DNA from: Spodoptera frugiperda
Lineage: Eukaryota; Arthropoda; Insecta; Lepidoptera; Noctuidae
DNA length: 64,000 bases
NCBI RefSeq assembly: GCF_023101765.2
Contig: NC_064229.1
Coordinates: 3,228,001-3,292,000, forward strand
Direction: 5' to 3'
In this document: one piece after another, positions 23,617 through 34,924 of the stretch
How positions within the stretch are numbered: the first letter of the stretch is position 1
How the letters are laid out: each line of letters opens with the position of its first letter
Position numbers and translations under genes: made by a program
The notes under the pieces: model-generated
Told to the model about the DNA's origin: nothing
Seen by the model: the letters and a program-made list of their open reading frames with translations, nothing else
The model's database searches: none

Positions 23617-23740
23617 TGCCTCTTTTGTCGAGTGGTCGCGCAAGTGCGGCTGCCGCGCAAGCAGTCTCGGGTTCGATTCCATAGTCGGGCAAAATATTGC
23701 TGGGTTTTTTTTTCGGCTTTTCGAAAATTTCTCAGTATTA
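23617..23740 (+). mobile_element. SINE D head joined to a LINE tail
   Basis: TTTTGTCGAGTGGTCGCGCA head, perfect box B GGTTCGATTCC, and the GGCTTTTCGAAAATTTCTCA block of D. It stops at CAGTATTA and is directly followed by C sequence (23741). The remaining half of D is absent. Confidence 0.85.
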
Positions 23741-23968
23741 CCAGCGCGTCGCGTTCTGCGTGCACCATCAGACGATAACAGATGAGGCCCAGTAGAGCTG
23801 ATGCCTGATCTGGAGCTGCGGACTACCTAGCGGGTTTACCGGGGCTTCGATTCGAAAAACAGGAGTAGGAACGGGGAGGTTTTTAGTCAGCACGAGTTTG
23901 ACACTCCATTTCGCCTCGCCCTAGGTGAGAGAAGTCAGTGAATTATTTTGCCACCTTAAAAAAAAAAA
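23741..23968 (+). mobile_element. R1 LINE tail (C) fused to SINE D head
   Basis: Starts CCAGCGCGTCGCGTTCTGCG, matching the LINE 3' UTR upstream of the CCATCAGAC block, and runs to a 12-base A-tail. With the D head it forms one D-C unit of about 350 bp. Confidence 0.85.
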
Positions 23969-24484
23969 TGCTAATTTGATAGAAATAAAATCGTTTATTC
24001 TATAAATATGACCTCTGTATACACCTTTGGGATATATAGGAGTTATGTTAATTTACTTATTCAAAACCGTCATAACGGTTTGCATTGCCAGTGCAAATTG
24101 GTAATCTCGTTTACAATGACTGGCCGTGGAATGCTGTTGTACTGAAATTACCTGAAATTGCGGACTTACCTAGTACATAAATCCTGAATTTAGGTTTACA
24201 TTGAAGCCATATTTAAACAAGAACGACAAAACGGAATGATTTTGTGATTGAAATACGTTCAGGTTTAATCAAAGGATTTATTGTTGGTTATTCTTGTCAT
24301 AGACCTTCTATAAATACATATGTACACAGCAATAATTTCTTTGATGAAATTAAACCGGAATACTTTAAACATTCAATCACAGAACTTGAGAGGAATTAGA
24401 TAAATCATATATTTTTTTTCAGAATCTTTTACTTAATTTTTTATTGTGGGAAGAGTATCTGAACGCACACTTAAATCTTACTAC
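23969..24484. other. No gene seen
   Basis: AT-rich, no recognised element. Confidence 0.4.
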
Positions 24485-24666
24485 ATAATTATATAATATT
24501 ATAAATGTGAAAGTGAGTTTGTTTGTATGTATGTTTGTTACTCAATCACTTCAAAATGGCTGAAGGGATCGGGATGAAATTTGGTGCTGGGGCAATTTAT
24601 AGTCTCGAATAACACACAGAACACCTTTCAAACAGGATTGCAGGTAAAGCGGCGGGCAGAAGCTAG
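24485..24666 (+). mobile_element. Repeat I (Helitron-like) copy
   Basis: ATATTATAAATGTGAAAGTG start, ACTCAATCACTTCAAAATGG and GCTGAAGGGATCGGGATGAA body, and GCGGGCAGAAGCTAGT end. A CTAG terminus next to T fits Helitron 3' ends (CTRR, A/T target). Classification by motif only. Confidence 0.65.
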
Positions 24667-25215
24667 TCATTCATAAAATGAAAATGAACGTAAAAATCTC
24701 AGCTAAAATAAAACAAAGAAAAACAAACAACCGAAGCAAAGTTACAAATTCCACGAAGGGTCCAACATAAATGAATATTCCAAAGTATTGAGAAAATATC
24801 CATTTTAAAAATTCAATCGGTAGGTACTTGGCAAAATTTTCCAGTTTGTTACAGCGGTTTATTGTTATTTTCCCTCCTGTTACTCCCAAACTGGAGTTAA
24901 AAGGCGAAATATTTGAATCACTTCACAGTTTTGAACCCTTACAAAATGAATACTTTTTGTTCGACCATCTTTAAATTCAAAAACAGAACCAACTCTTGTA
25001 TAATGCAGATTTTAAATGCTGCGTTTCCCTTCCAAACTTTTGAAAACGATTGGAAACAAAAAGGATTGTTACGTTTATCTAGAGAATATTTTGAATTTAC
25101 AACAAACACCATTATCATTTGAAGCAAAACATAAAGAGGAAAATGAAAAACAGATAAGCAAGAATAGAAAAGCAAGACGTAAAAGATCACCATCACAATA
25201 ATAATTAGTCAAATC
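24667..25215. other. No confirmed gene
   Basis: Several overlapping short frames on both strands (24671-25263) with no recognised protein. Probably non-coding. Confidence 0.4.
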
Positions 25216-25410
25216 GACTGCACGGTTGGTGAAGAAGCTGAGCAATGATCGACTGCTGCACAACGTGTAACGGGTTCTATTGAAGCACTGACCAACTCTG
25301 TGTGTGATTCTTAAATTGTTGTTTCAGAGTCTGAGTGTCATGCGAGAACTTGTATGTTTGAAAACGTACCCACGATACAGGACAAAATCCTAGGGCAAGG
25401 TTTAAAAAAA
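25216..25410 (+). mobile_element. SINE A copy, diverged
   Basis: GACTGCACGGTTGGTGAAGA head. Box B is destroyed (GGTTCTATTGA), the body is intact, and the copy ends CAGGACAAAATCCTAGGGC plus an A-run. Confidence 0.85.
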
Positions 25411-25660
25411 ATCTTTGTCACTAAAGGAGGTCAATGCCCCATTCCTAATTTAGTGAGACCTTACATCATAGTCCTCTCATCAAGAGATCAGAATAAGTTT
25501 GAAAGCACTCAGAATGAGAAAGCAACAAATTATGAACTGAATAAATAACTATCCACAGTTGGGCCAATCAATAATTAAGGGTAAGTATACACAGCATGAC
25601 AATAAGTTTGGATAATAATCTTGTAAAAAAAACTATGGCCATTACAGTTATTTAGTTATC
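25411..25660. other. No gene seen
   Basis: Short unassigned spacer between A and B copies. Confidence 0.4.
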
Positions 25661-25938
25661 ATTTTTTATGGTATAAGCCTATAACATGATGGTAAGCAAA
25701 AGCCGCTTCACATGGACACCCGAAACACTTTGGAGGCCTTTTGGAGGTTATGAATTTAAGGGTTGTCGGGGAATCGGGGATTGGTAAGATTGAGAAGGGG
25801 GATAATTGAGCCTCCGATAACCTGACTCACTCAAGGAAACACAACGCAAGCGTTGTTTCACGTCGGTTTTTGGTGAGGCCGTGGTATCATTCTGGTCGAG
25901 ACGGCGCATTCGTGCTGAAGCATGGCTCTCCCACACTT
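25661..25938 (-). mobile_element. Repeat B copy, near full length, minus strand
   Basis: Runs from TTTTTTATGGTATAAGCC to CATGGCTCTCCCACACTT. About 15 bp are missing in the CGAGCAGACGGATCACC region near the tail, and the GAGGCCTTTTGGAGG segment is altered. Confidence 0.87.
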
Positions 25939-26371
25939 AAAATTGTAGTATTTAGGTAGTGAGACAAATAAAATGATATATCTACATACAAAACACATGA
26001 CAATTGTTTAAAGATTTGTCTTTATTAAATTAATGATTTCCATACACACAGACTCAGACCCTACTAAAACAGAGCCATATTCTTTCACAAACCTTATACT
26101 AGCTCTTCGAAAATGTAAGAGAAAAGATCCTAGGTTATTTTTGACTTAGCAGTACGTGTGTATCCATCTTAACTGTCTCCGTTTGATTGGTATTCCCTGT
26201 GAGTAGTGTCGAGACTCTAGTCAGCGTAAAAGCAATTAGTAAAGAAAATAGTTTTTTTTTTCTTACTGTCGATATGTGGTGAACACGTTGTGTGAATACC
26301 AATCGATTGACTTTTATACAAATTAAGTTTTTCAAGGAATTAGGAGTGCAGTGCAGATGTAATAGGGTAGA
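25939..26371. other. No gene seen
   Basis: AT-rich; the minus frame at 26135-26335 is unrecognised. Confidence 0.4.
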
Positions 26372-26612
26372 TGACCAATTTTTATTTTAATGTTCGTTTT
26401 GTAGATTACTTTATAAATATTAGACACGTATTTTTTATTTTTTATGGAAACAAATACTTTTACAGATATGTTGATTTGAAATATTGCATGATGTTACTTC
26501 TACGTTCATTTTATACATAGAAATGACGTATTTGCTTCCATTCCTACACTTTAATTCGTTTTATCTAAGTATTGTTATCTTACATGACAAAATAAAAAAT
26601 ACGTGTCTAATA
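26372..26612 (-). repeat. Repeat N copy, minus strand
   Basis: Reverse complement of the unit at 20862-21085, with the blocks AATATTAGACACGTATTTTT and TCGTTTTATCTAAGTATTGT. The motif AATAAAAAATACGTGTCTAA appears inverted at both ends (26430 and 26595 areas), so N has internal inverted repeats of about 25 bp. Confidence 0.7.
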
Positions 26613-27118
26613 TTTTTTCGTTACCTAACTGACGGACTAATTAGATTTTTAATTTTGGCCTTCATCATCCCTGTTAAAAGTATTATTTGTTGTGTAAAAT
26701 TATACACCAACCTTTTGTTCAACTAGTTAACAGTTACAGTTACATATTATATTGCTTTGTATCAGGGGTCATTAAGTTCCATTGTATTGGAAGGCAGCCT
26801 ATTGGCAAGTTCTAGTCACAGTTCGCTACAAGTCTCGTCTATTGTTGAACATTTCCATTTTCCCAATAACCTAGTCAAAATCCTAGTCAAACGACCGAAC
26901 AAACCATAACCGGAGGCCGATTTGGAACCTCATACTCCATGGTACTATGTATTTGTGACCACTAAGTCAATGAGACATCTGAATTCTGTATATAACTGTA
27001 TAAATAATATTATATTCAATCGCCATTTATTGGGGTATGCAGAGACAATTAAAACGCTGTAAGACACGATTTTAGAATACCCATTTCGCTTCATCGTTTG
27101 CAACGGCACTCCGTTTGT
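26613..27118. other. No gene seen
   Basis: No recognised element. Confidence 0.4.
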
Positions 27119-27386
27119 CCCTGAAAGGGTAGGCAGACGTGCGCATCACGGTATGTAATGCCGCTATACAATGTACACCCACTATTCACCATTTGTGTTG
27201 TGAGTCTCTGTAATAGGGGGTTAGCATAGTGCTACGGAGCATAATTTCAAACTCCGTTCTAATATTTAAAAAAAAAAACTTTCGATACGCCGAAAAACGC
27301 CCAACAATATTTTGGCCGACCCGGGAATTTAACTAGAGATCTCTTGTCCGATAGTCGCACTTGCGAGCACACGACCAAAGAGGTAG
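27119..27386 (-). mobile_element. SINE D copy, minus strand
   Basis: In minus sense the head reads CTTTGGTCGTGTGCTCGCAA, the box B region is degraded, and the poly-A-expanded middle ends in GTCTGCCTACCCTTTCAGGG. The terminal ATAAAAGGCGTGACG is lost. Confidence 0.8.
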
Positions 27387-27978
27387 TCCAGCTTCACCGT
27401 TTATGTATATTCTTCAATTTATTTCTATGTATTTGTTGTAAGATTCTGAAATTCAACATTATCCTCTTCAATTATATAATCGCATTAAATATCCTTCTAT
27501 TTCACAGCACTCGTAGCAAAAACTCTATTCACGTCACGATCCCATCTTGACAACTTCGCCTTTCTTCTTCTTATTTATGAAAACTTTACGAAACTGTTCA
27601 GTTTTAGCCGACGGCCTAACAACTTTTTAGACTGATTCACTGTGCCTAGAATAATATCTGTCAGCTGTTAAAATTTTGAGTTTCTCAAAGTTGTTCTGGA
27701 GCTTCAATTTTGGTCTAAAAACCTTGACTGTAATTTCTAAAGGTATATACAGTCTAAAGTAATGTCACATTTTCACATGACTGTTATTGAAAACTCATTA
27801 GAATAGACAGTTTTGTAGTGGTTATACTGATCTACTATTTATTATTGACTAAACTGAACAACGAAGACCGTCTGTAATGGTATAGTAACTATCATCAGTA
27901 ATCGTTATCGACCCTATGGATGGCTTTGTTCTCGAATTTTCGTTGGATAACCTGGATTCCATTCAAATAAAAGATATA
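27387..27978. other. No gene seen
   Basis: AT-rich, no recognised element. Confidence 0.4.
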
Positions 27979-28181
27979 TTTTTTTAAAGACATGCCCCAC
28001 ACAAAATGATTTTCTCCCGTGTCGTGGTTACGTTTACAAACATGCAAGTTCACACACACATGACACACAAACCCAAAACAACAATTTGTTGATCACACAA
28101 ATAGTTGTTCTGTGAGGGAATCGAACCCGCTACACGTTGTGTGGCTGCCGGTTGCCAAGCCACCGCACCAACCATGCAGTC
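27979..28181 (-). mobile_element. SINE A copy, minus strand
   Basis: Complete ends. In minus sense it has GACTGCATGGTTGGTGCGGT, box A TGGTGCGGTGG, box B GGTTCGATTCC (perfect), and a tail CATGTCTTTAAAAAAA. Confidence 0.88.
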
Positions 28182-28929
28182 TTTGTTAATATCCCTAGTC
28201 TTAAGACACTGTATAATACAAAACATAAAACAATAAAATTCATCGACACACACACCTATTAAACTCAAAACATCACTTCACAACATAAATTCATTCCACA
28301 AAATTTCTACTTCTGTCTCTCATTTCGCAACCATTAAGTTCTTTCAAGTTTGAAGAAGCATTCCAACTTATTAATTTACTAACAAGCGAACAACTTTATA
28401 ACAGCGAAACCAACAGCAATTTACAAAACTAAGACCACATCAGTGGAGAAAATGACACGACTAAGAACGCGAGCGCAGTCCTATTAATTTGCATCTCATT
28501 TGCAGCCTCTGTCGCCTACGTCAAGCCGTAGCAAAATATTAGGAAAATTAATGTACAGTGGCTAGCACTTCAACTTACACCAAATCGTCAATTTGTATAT
28601 CTGATTTTCAACTTTATATCAAAACAATAAAGTTGAAATTTTAATGAAGGAATTGGACAGAAAGGTATACTTTGACTTGCTAGTGTTGGTAGCCTACATT
28701 ACGCGGTTTGTAGCCGACCAGTTTACGGCTATGCTTGCCAAGTGACGCTGCCAAGTACCCAAAGTGTAAGGGCATGTACTGAATATAATTCCTCTTTTAC
28801 GACCTCACTGGTTAAATGGTCGCAGCCATGACTGCCATTCTAGAAGTTTCGGGCAAAGTGTGATTCGTAGTTAAAGATTTTTTTAATTTCTTCTTCTGGA
28901 TGCCTTGAATTGAGACTATTGTAAGGTAA
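28182..28929. other. No gene seen
   Basis: No recognised element in about 750 bp. A CAGCCATGACTGCCATTC segment near 28826 loosely recalls 57505. Confidence 0.4.
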
Positions 28930-29128
28930 GACTGCAAGGCCCGATGGCTGGGAAACTGGCTGCCGTGCAACGTCTAGCGGGTTCAATTCTCGCACGGAGC
29001 AACTCTTTGTATGATCCACAAATTATTACGGGTCTGGGTGTCATGTGCATGTGAAATTGTATGTTGGTAAACGCACCCACGATACAGGAGAAAATCCTAA
29101 CGAGGGGCAACGTTTTGTTAATAAAAAA
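28930..29128 (+). mobile_element. SINE A copy next to H
   Basis: GACTGCAAGGCCCGATGGCT head, box B GGTTCAATTCT, intact 3' block and an A-tail that abuts the left H copy at 29131. Confidence 0.87.
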
Positions 29129-29130
29129 AA

Positions 29131-29770
29131 CCGGCCAAGTGCGAGTCGGACTCGCTCATGAAGGGTTCCGTAACAGCAAGTAGATGATATAATATAAAAG
29201 TTGTAAAATAACTTGGTTTTACATAGTGTTTGTATGAACGACAAAGTTATATTTGCGGTTTTTGAAAATGTTTTATTTCTTAAAAACTAATAATGATATC
29301 TCGTTCAAACCAATTTTCGTTGTTAGTTTCCATTGAAATCTACAGCATATATTTTTTTCAATTTTTTCACTCTCTTATTTTAAAAGTTAGAGGGGGGGGG
29401 ACACATTTTTCCACTTTGGAAGCGTCTAACTTTCAAACGGTTGATTTTGACGAAAAGTGGTTTTAGAAATCTTAATGTCTTTTTTAAAGACCTATCCATA
29501 GACACCCATCACGGATATGTAAGCTGAATTTTTTTTTTTTGAATCAGTTCCATGTATGGAGTGCCCCCCTTTAATTTTAAAATTTATTAATTTTTATTCA
29601 AAATTCTAATAGCGGTTACCGAAATACACCATTTTACAAAGTTTCAACTATGTAGGCCCAACAGTTTCGGAAATAAATGGCTGTGACATACGGACGGACG
29701 GACGGACAGACAGACATGACGAATCTATAAGGGTTCCGTTTTTTGCCATTTGGCTACGGAACCCTAAAAA
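29131..29770 (+). mobile_element. Repeat H, left arm
   Basis: Begins CCGGCCAAGTGCGAGTCGG and ends GGCTACGGAACCCTAAAAAA. It contains a G-run (29392-29400), a GGAC/AGAC tetranucleotide tract (29690-29716) and TAAGGGTTCCGTTTTTTGCC. This repeat is widespread in Lepidoptera and often flanks microsatellites; its transposon class is not settled by what I can see. No coding frame. Confidence 0.85.
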
Positions 29771-30180
29771 AATATGTGCAGTTTTAACATCTTTATGGGA
29801 ATCTAAGGCATATTTCATATACGCAAAAAATCTATAATTGTGTGAGATATCCTTTATTTCCCCCGTGGTACATGGAAGCCGAAAAACAATTTCAAACACT
29901 TACATAAGAATTACCTTAGCTATGTGTTTGTATACAAAAATATTAACCTTTCGTTTCCCAAGGGTGCTGTTCAGTGGTGAGTTTGAAAATGTTTTAAGAT
30001 GCAATGTATTAAGGTGTATTTTACTTTATGTTGGAATAACTTTTAAACCCTTTTCTGAGTCAATAGCTATTGTGGTCGCTGATTGAAGATGGTTCAGTTT
30101 TGATTGAACTTATAAAGAAAATCGTTCAATCTTTCAAAGATAATAATATATTATGCTCTTCAAAGAACTTCAGAATCTTG
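29771..30180. other. Spacer between two inverted H copies
   Basis: 410 bp of AT-rich sequence with no recognised repeat. It would be the loop if the flanking arms paired. Confidence 0.6.
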
Positions 30181-30826
30181 TTTTTAGGGTTCCGTAGCCA
30201 AATGGCAAAAAACGGAACCCTTATAGATTCGTCATGTCTGTCTGTCCGTCCGTCCGTCCGTCCGTATGTTACAGCCATTTATTTCCGAAACTGTTGGGCC
30301 TACATAGTTGAAACTTTGTAGGTTGATGTATTCCGGTAACCGCTATTCGAATTTTGAATAAAAAATAATAAATTTGAAAATTAAAGGGGGGCATTCCATA
30401 CATGGAACTGATTCAAAAAAAAAATTTTTTCAGCTAACATATCCATGATGGGTGTCTATGGATAGGTCTTTAAAAAAGACATTAAGGTTTCTAAAACCAT
30501 TTTTCGTCAAAATCAACCGTTTGAAAGTTAGACGCTTCCAAAGAGGAAAAATTAGTGTCCCCCCCTCTAACTTTTAAAATAAGAGAGTGAGAAAACTAAA
30601 AAAAATATATGCTGTAGATTTCAATAGAAACTAACAACGAAAATTAGTTTGAACCAGATATCATTATTAGTTTTTAAGAAATAAAACATTTTCATCAACC
30701 GCAAATATAACTTTGTCGTTCATACAAACACTATGTAAAACCAAGTTATTTTATAACTTTTATATTATGTCATCTACTTGCTGTTACGGAACCCTTCATG
30801 GGCGAGTCTAACTCGCACTTGGCCGG
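30181..30826 (-). mobile_element. Repeat H, right arm (inverted)
   Basis: Reverse complement of the left arm along its whole length, from TTTTTAGGGTTCCGTAGCC to GCGAGTCTAACTCGCACTTG and GGCCGG. By eye the two arms differ at only a few percent of sites. The tetranucleotide tract is longer here (GTCC repeated). Confidence 0.87.
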
Positions 30827-30849
30827 TTTTAATTTATGGTTTAATTGAT

Positions 30850-31093
30850 GACTGCAGTTGGTGCGGTTGCTGGGCAACTGACTGCCGTACAAGGTGCAGC
30901 GGGTTCGATTCTCTCACGGAGTATCTCTTCGTGTTAGCGGGTTTGATTCCCGCAAGAAGCAGTTTTTTGTGTGATCTACACACATTGTTGTTTCGGGTCT
31001 GGGTGTCATGTATGTGCATGTGAAATTGTAGGTTTGTAAACGCACCCACGACACATGAGTAAATCCAACAACGAGGCCACACTTTATAAAAAA
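30850..31093 (+). mobile_element. SINE A copy with duplicated box B
   Basis: After a normal head, the box B segment occurs twice: GCGGGTTCGATTCTCTCACG near 30900 and GCGGGTTTGATTCCCGCAAG near 30937. The copy is therefore about 40 bp longer than the others. The rest of the body and tail are standard. Confidence 0.87.
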
Positions 31094-32088
31094 TATATAC
31101 ATGAAGATTAATTCAATATAAAAAAATAACTCAACTGTGGACTTGTATCATAGATTACTGCAGTGAGATAATTATCTAAAGAAATCTTCTTTGATGGTAT
31201 AAAATCTTCAATGAATAAAAATATCGATATATAACCTTACAAAACACATCTTACTTCTTAAAGCTCACAAACATATGACAGCTTTGCCTTTTACCAGTAC
31301 TTTGAAAGAAATTCTAATACCTCACTTATAAATGTTCATACTTCAGACGCAATCATAAAAATTCCGTCTTCGCTGAAGAATGGTCGCCTTTTAAAACACT
31401 CGTGAAAGGAAATAAAATAGCTCGTTTCATTTCAGAAACTACTTTGCAAATGTCCTTTTTTTCCTTATTATACCCCTGCAACCAGTGTATATTTCACAGC
31501 TAGGGCATCTCAAAATAAGTTTCTCAATTCGTAAAAAAACTTTTGACACAAAAACGAGAAACTTTTTGAATATATTCAACTTTGCGATTTGCAAAAATAC
31601 CTACTCAAATCATGATTGTCAAAAACTTTAAAAAGAAACACGTTGATGTATTATAAAAGTTACTGTTGTCAAAATAAAACGGAATGCAAGAATATTTTTC
31701 TACGTCAGACGAAATATTCCATTACGGAGATCTTTGAATCGTTAAATTCTGAGGTAACGGCTTTTCTTCGAAACATTTTTTTTTATAAATTGTTCAATTT
31801 ACCGGCACTCGTGTCGTTTTTCGGTGATTTCCTTTGGTACATACTTAAAATGTATTTACATTCATACTACAAATGAGAGACAAAAAGACGAAATAATAAA
31901 AAAAAAATACATATAAAAATTACACCCATTTACAGGGTGATGATATGTACTATTTAGTTAACCTTCATGGGACAAAAGTTACTTTATCTAATTAATGTGA
32001 TCCAATTTTAATAAAAGTAAACGTTTATGAGTAAATTATTACCACCAATTCAATTTTATTATCTTTAGCACTAAATGCAGAAAAGTTG
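31094..32088. other. No gene seen
   Basis: AT-rich, about 1 kb. A TTACAGGGTGATGATATG motif near 31931 is a lone CAGGGTG-type end. The frame at 31616-31876 is unrecognised. Confidence 0.4.
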
Positions 32089-32303
32089 CCTGCCTCGTCG
32101 CACTTGCAACCGCCGGGCAAGGGGACTCGGGCTCAATTCACGGGTTGGGCAAAGCCCAAAATTATAACAGTAGACTCACCACCTATTACATGGGACTTAT
32201 AACACAAATATTGAAAAGTGGGTGTACATTGAACAATGAACAGTGGCATTACGTGCTGTAATGTGCACCTCTACCTACCCCTTCGGGGATAAAAGGCGTG
32301 ACG
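32089..32303 (+). mobile_element. SINE D copy with shortened middle
   Basis: CCTCGTCGCACTTGCAACCG head, GGGCTCAATTCACGGGTTGG (box B mutated), a gap over the TTTTCGAAAATTTCTCAG region, then intact from CATGGGACTTATAACAC to CGGGGATAAAAGGCGTGACG. Confidence 0.85.
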
Positions 32304-32788
32304 TGACCACTAGGTTATTTGAAAAGAAAATGTTCAGATGAAAATAGTCCATGTTATTGGTATATTTTGCCCATTCCCAGACTATGACCAGACATTATCC
32401 GTCCAGTTTTACAGCGGTATACAGATAAATTGAAAGTGCGTACAATAAAAACGTACTTTGTGGCCAAAGGAGCATCGTTTCGTAAAACCGTGTCGTTTGA
32501 TTTTATTGCAGTGACATAGAACAATATCTTTGTTTTAGGACACCCCTTTTTATATCGTTCGTCTTGTCAGAATGTTCGTGTTACTCTCTTTTTGATCGTC
32601 CTTTGAGATAGTTGAATTACAACGTTGCTGTAGAATGGTATCAAGCTACGCGTATCTCTGTATCAATGGGACCTATCTTTCTGGGCGTTGGGCTATCTTG
32701 TTGGTATGTGAAAGTACGTACATAGCATTGATTTGATGAGTGACAAAAATACTTTGGCATTCTTTACGTTTACCGAGTATGGAAATGT
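32304..32788. other. No gene seen
   Basis: No recognised element. Confidence 0.4.
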
Positions 32789-33037
32789 ACGAATGGACCG
32801 GCTCCACCACGGCCTCACAAAAAACCGACGTGAAACAACGCGTGCTTTGTGTTTCGTTGTGTAAGTGAAGTTACCGAAGGCCTAGTTACCCCCATTTCCA
32901 ATCTTCCCAGTCCCCGCTTCCCCAACAATCCGCAAATTCCTAGCCCCAAAAGGCCGGCAACGCACTTAATTGTAACGCTTCTGGTATTTCGGGCGATAAA
33001 TATGTCTGCTTGCTTACCGGCTTATGTCACAAAAAAG
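32789..33037 (+). mobile_element. Repeat B copy
   Basis: Starts within the 5' region at CGAATGGACCGGCTCC and ends GGCTTATGTCACAAAAAAG. The GTGTCCATGGGCGGCGGCG block near the 3' end is deleted. Confidence 0.85.
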
Positions 33038-33536
33038 TATGTCTTTTAAACGTGGTGAAATCAAATTTCATGCTTAATAATTATAATATATTCTTTTTAA
33101 GGTCACAAGTTTATTTGAACAGCTTAGCACTATGCTATTGTTAGTCAATGCTTCTAAAAAGAATTTAAAAAACTAATTCGGTTGAGGCCGCACTTCATCA
33201 CTAACAAAAACAGAATTAAAATCCAATGCAATCGCTGAATAAACAAATCCAACAGAGCAAACAGAAAAACACCAATTTTATACGGAAACCGCTGAATTCG
33301 ATGCCAACGTTCCAGCGTTGATGTCAATAGAGTATTTATGGTCCAAAGCCATCGGCGATATAGGTACTGAAAATATATTTTTTTTAATTATGGACTTTGT
33401 TTAAATTTTCATTTTGCGATATGTCTTTTTTATATTTGATACGGTTGTATTGAAAATATTTTGGAGTTTTGTGAGGCAAACCGTTTTTAATATAAAAAAA
33501 TGCGTGATGATATTTGTACTCCAATTCCTTAACAGT
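33038..33536. other. No gene seen
   Basis: AT-rich. The long minus frame that crosses this edge (33384-33905) is discussed under rejected items. Confidence 0.4.
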
Positions 33537-33692
33537 CTGGAGCTGTGGACTAATTAGGAGGTTTACTGGAGCTCCGGATCGAAAAGCAAGAGTAGGAACG
33601 GGGTGGTTTTTAGTCAATGAGAGTCTGACACTCCCTTTTGCCTCGCCCAAGGCGGGAGAAGCCATTGGATGATTTTCCCCCCTTGAAAAAAA
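33537..33692 (+). mobile_element. R1 LINE tail (C)
   Basis: From CTGGAGCTGTGGACTAATTA to GATTTTCCCCCCTTGAAAAA; carries the GTCTGACACTCCC and CCAAGGCGGGAGAAGCCATT blocks. Confidence 0.85.
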
Positions 33693-33944
33693 GTCCTTAT
33701 CAGTACATAGTAAAAATAGTCGGGATTGTATTACGAGTAGTACGTCGTTTCGTGGAAAAGCCAGGTAAGCCACGCCGTGAAAAGAATAAATACACTGACA
33801 AAATACTGGAAGATCATCTACAAGATAGTCTCTTTGATGTTTTACTTTATAAATAATAAGGTCTCCTAAAAGAAACAAAAGGTTTAACACAGGAGATCGT
33901 ATCAACTGAATACCTTACTGTCAAATTTTTTTCGTCATTGTATA

Positions 33945-34250
33945 ATTTTTTTTTACGGAACACGCCGGAAAATCAGTAAACGTATCACCTGATGGTAAGC
34001 AATCGCCGCCGCCCATGGACACTTGAAACACCAGAGGCGTTACAAGTGCGTTGCCGGCATTTTGGGGGTTAGGAATTTAGGGGTTGTTGGGGAATCGGAG
34101 ATTGGGAAGGGAGGAATTGGGCTTCCGGTAACCTCACTCACACAACAAAACACAACGCAAGCGTTGTTTCACGTCGGTTTACGGTGAGGCCGTGGTATCA
34201 CTCCGGTCGAGCCGGCCCATTCGTGCCGAAGAATGGCTCTCCCACACTTA
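33945..34250 (-). mobile_element. Repeat B, full length, minus strand
   Basis: Both ends present: T-run with TACGGAACACGCCGG at the left (matching the variant at 60058) and AATGGCTCTCCCACACTTAC at the right. About 306 bp. Confidence 0.9.
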
Positions 34251-34924
34251 CATAGCAGTATAGGACGTAGTAGTTACTCCATTTTACCAAATAAAAGAGT
34301 TACTAAAAGGCAAGCTCACTTATAAAACTCATTGAATCGTCTCTGAACACAAAGATCAAAACGATAAACACCATATATTTTCCACCCATAGCAAGTGCTT
34401 CAAAAATTTGACATCGTTGGCTGCATAACATACCAATGAGTTCGCCCGCATTGTTATTCAGATGACGAAAGTTCGAAGACCGTTAAAATGCTTCGAACAA
34501 AGTTAAAAGCTATTAATGGTTCGTCCTTGGAAATAAAGTTTTAATCTACTCAGATTCATTTTCTTAGTCCCTTTGAAGGTTATTTCAATAAACTTGTCCG
34601 TGGTGGCATTTTCTTTATTGGTATGGTAATGTTCGTCCGATTGAGAGGCAAATAATAGACCTTCTGTCGTACTATTCAATGCATCAAATGATTTTAATTT
34701 TAGGATCCTATTTCTTTTCACGATTTACTACATTTTATAGGGTAACGGGACGAACCTCCCTATCTTAAACTTAATTCCGTTTTATCTTAGTATTGTGTAG
34801 CCTTAAAATATGACAAAACTGCAAAAGTTCACCTTTTGCCTTGTTACTTTCATCAAATAATCTGTTTTGAGGATAAAACGTTTTATATTTAGCAGACATA
34901 CTCACATCCCATGCATCGCATACA
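34251..34924. other. No gene seen
   Basis: AT-rich, no recognised element. Two short minus-strand frames (34503-35010) are unrecognised. Confidence 0.4.

Noticed and set aside
25016..25201. Lysine- and arginine-rich 61-codon frame
   Set aside because: Low-complexity basic tail from A-rich DNA; opposite-strand frames of similar length overlap it.
33384..33905. 173-codon open frame on the minus strand
   Set aside because: Its middle is simply the antisense of a C LINE tail (33537-33692), and its ends are AT-rich with no recognisable domain; long by chance and repeat composition.
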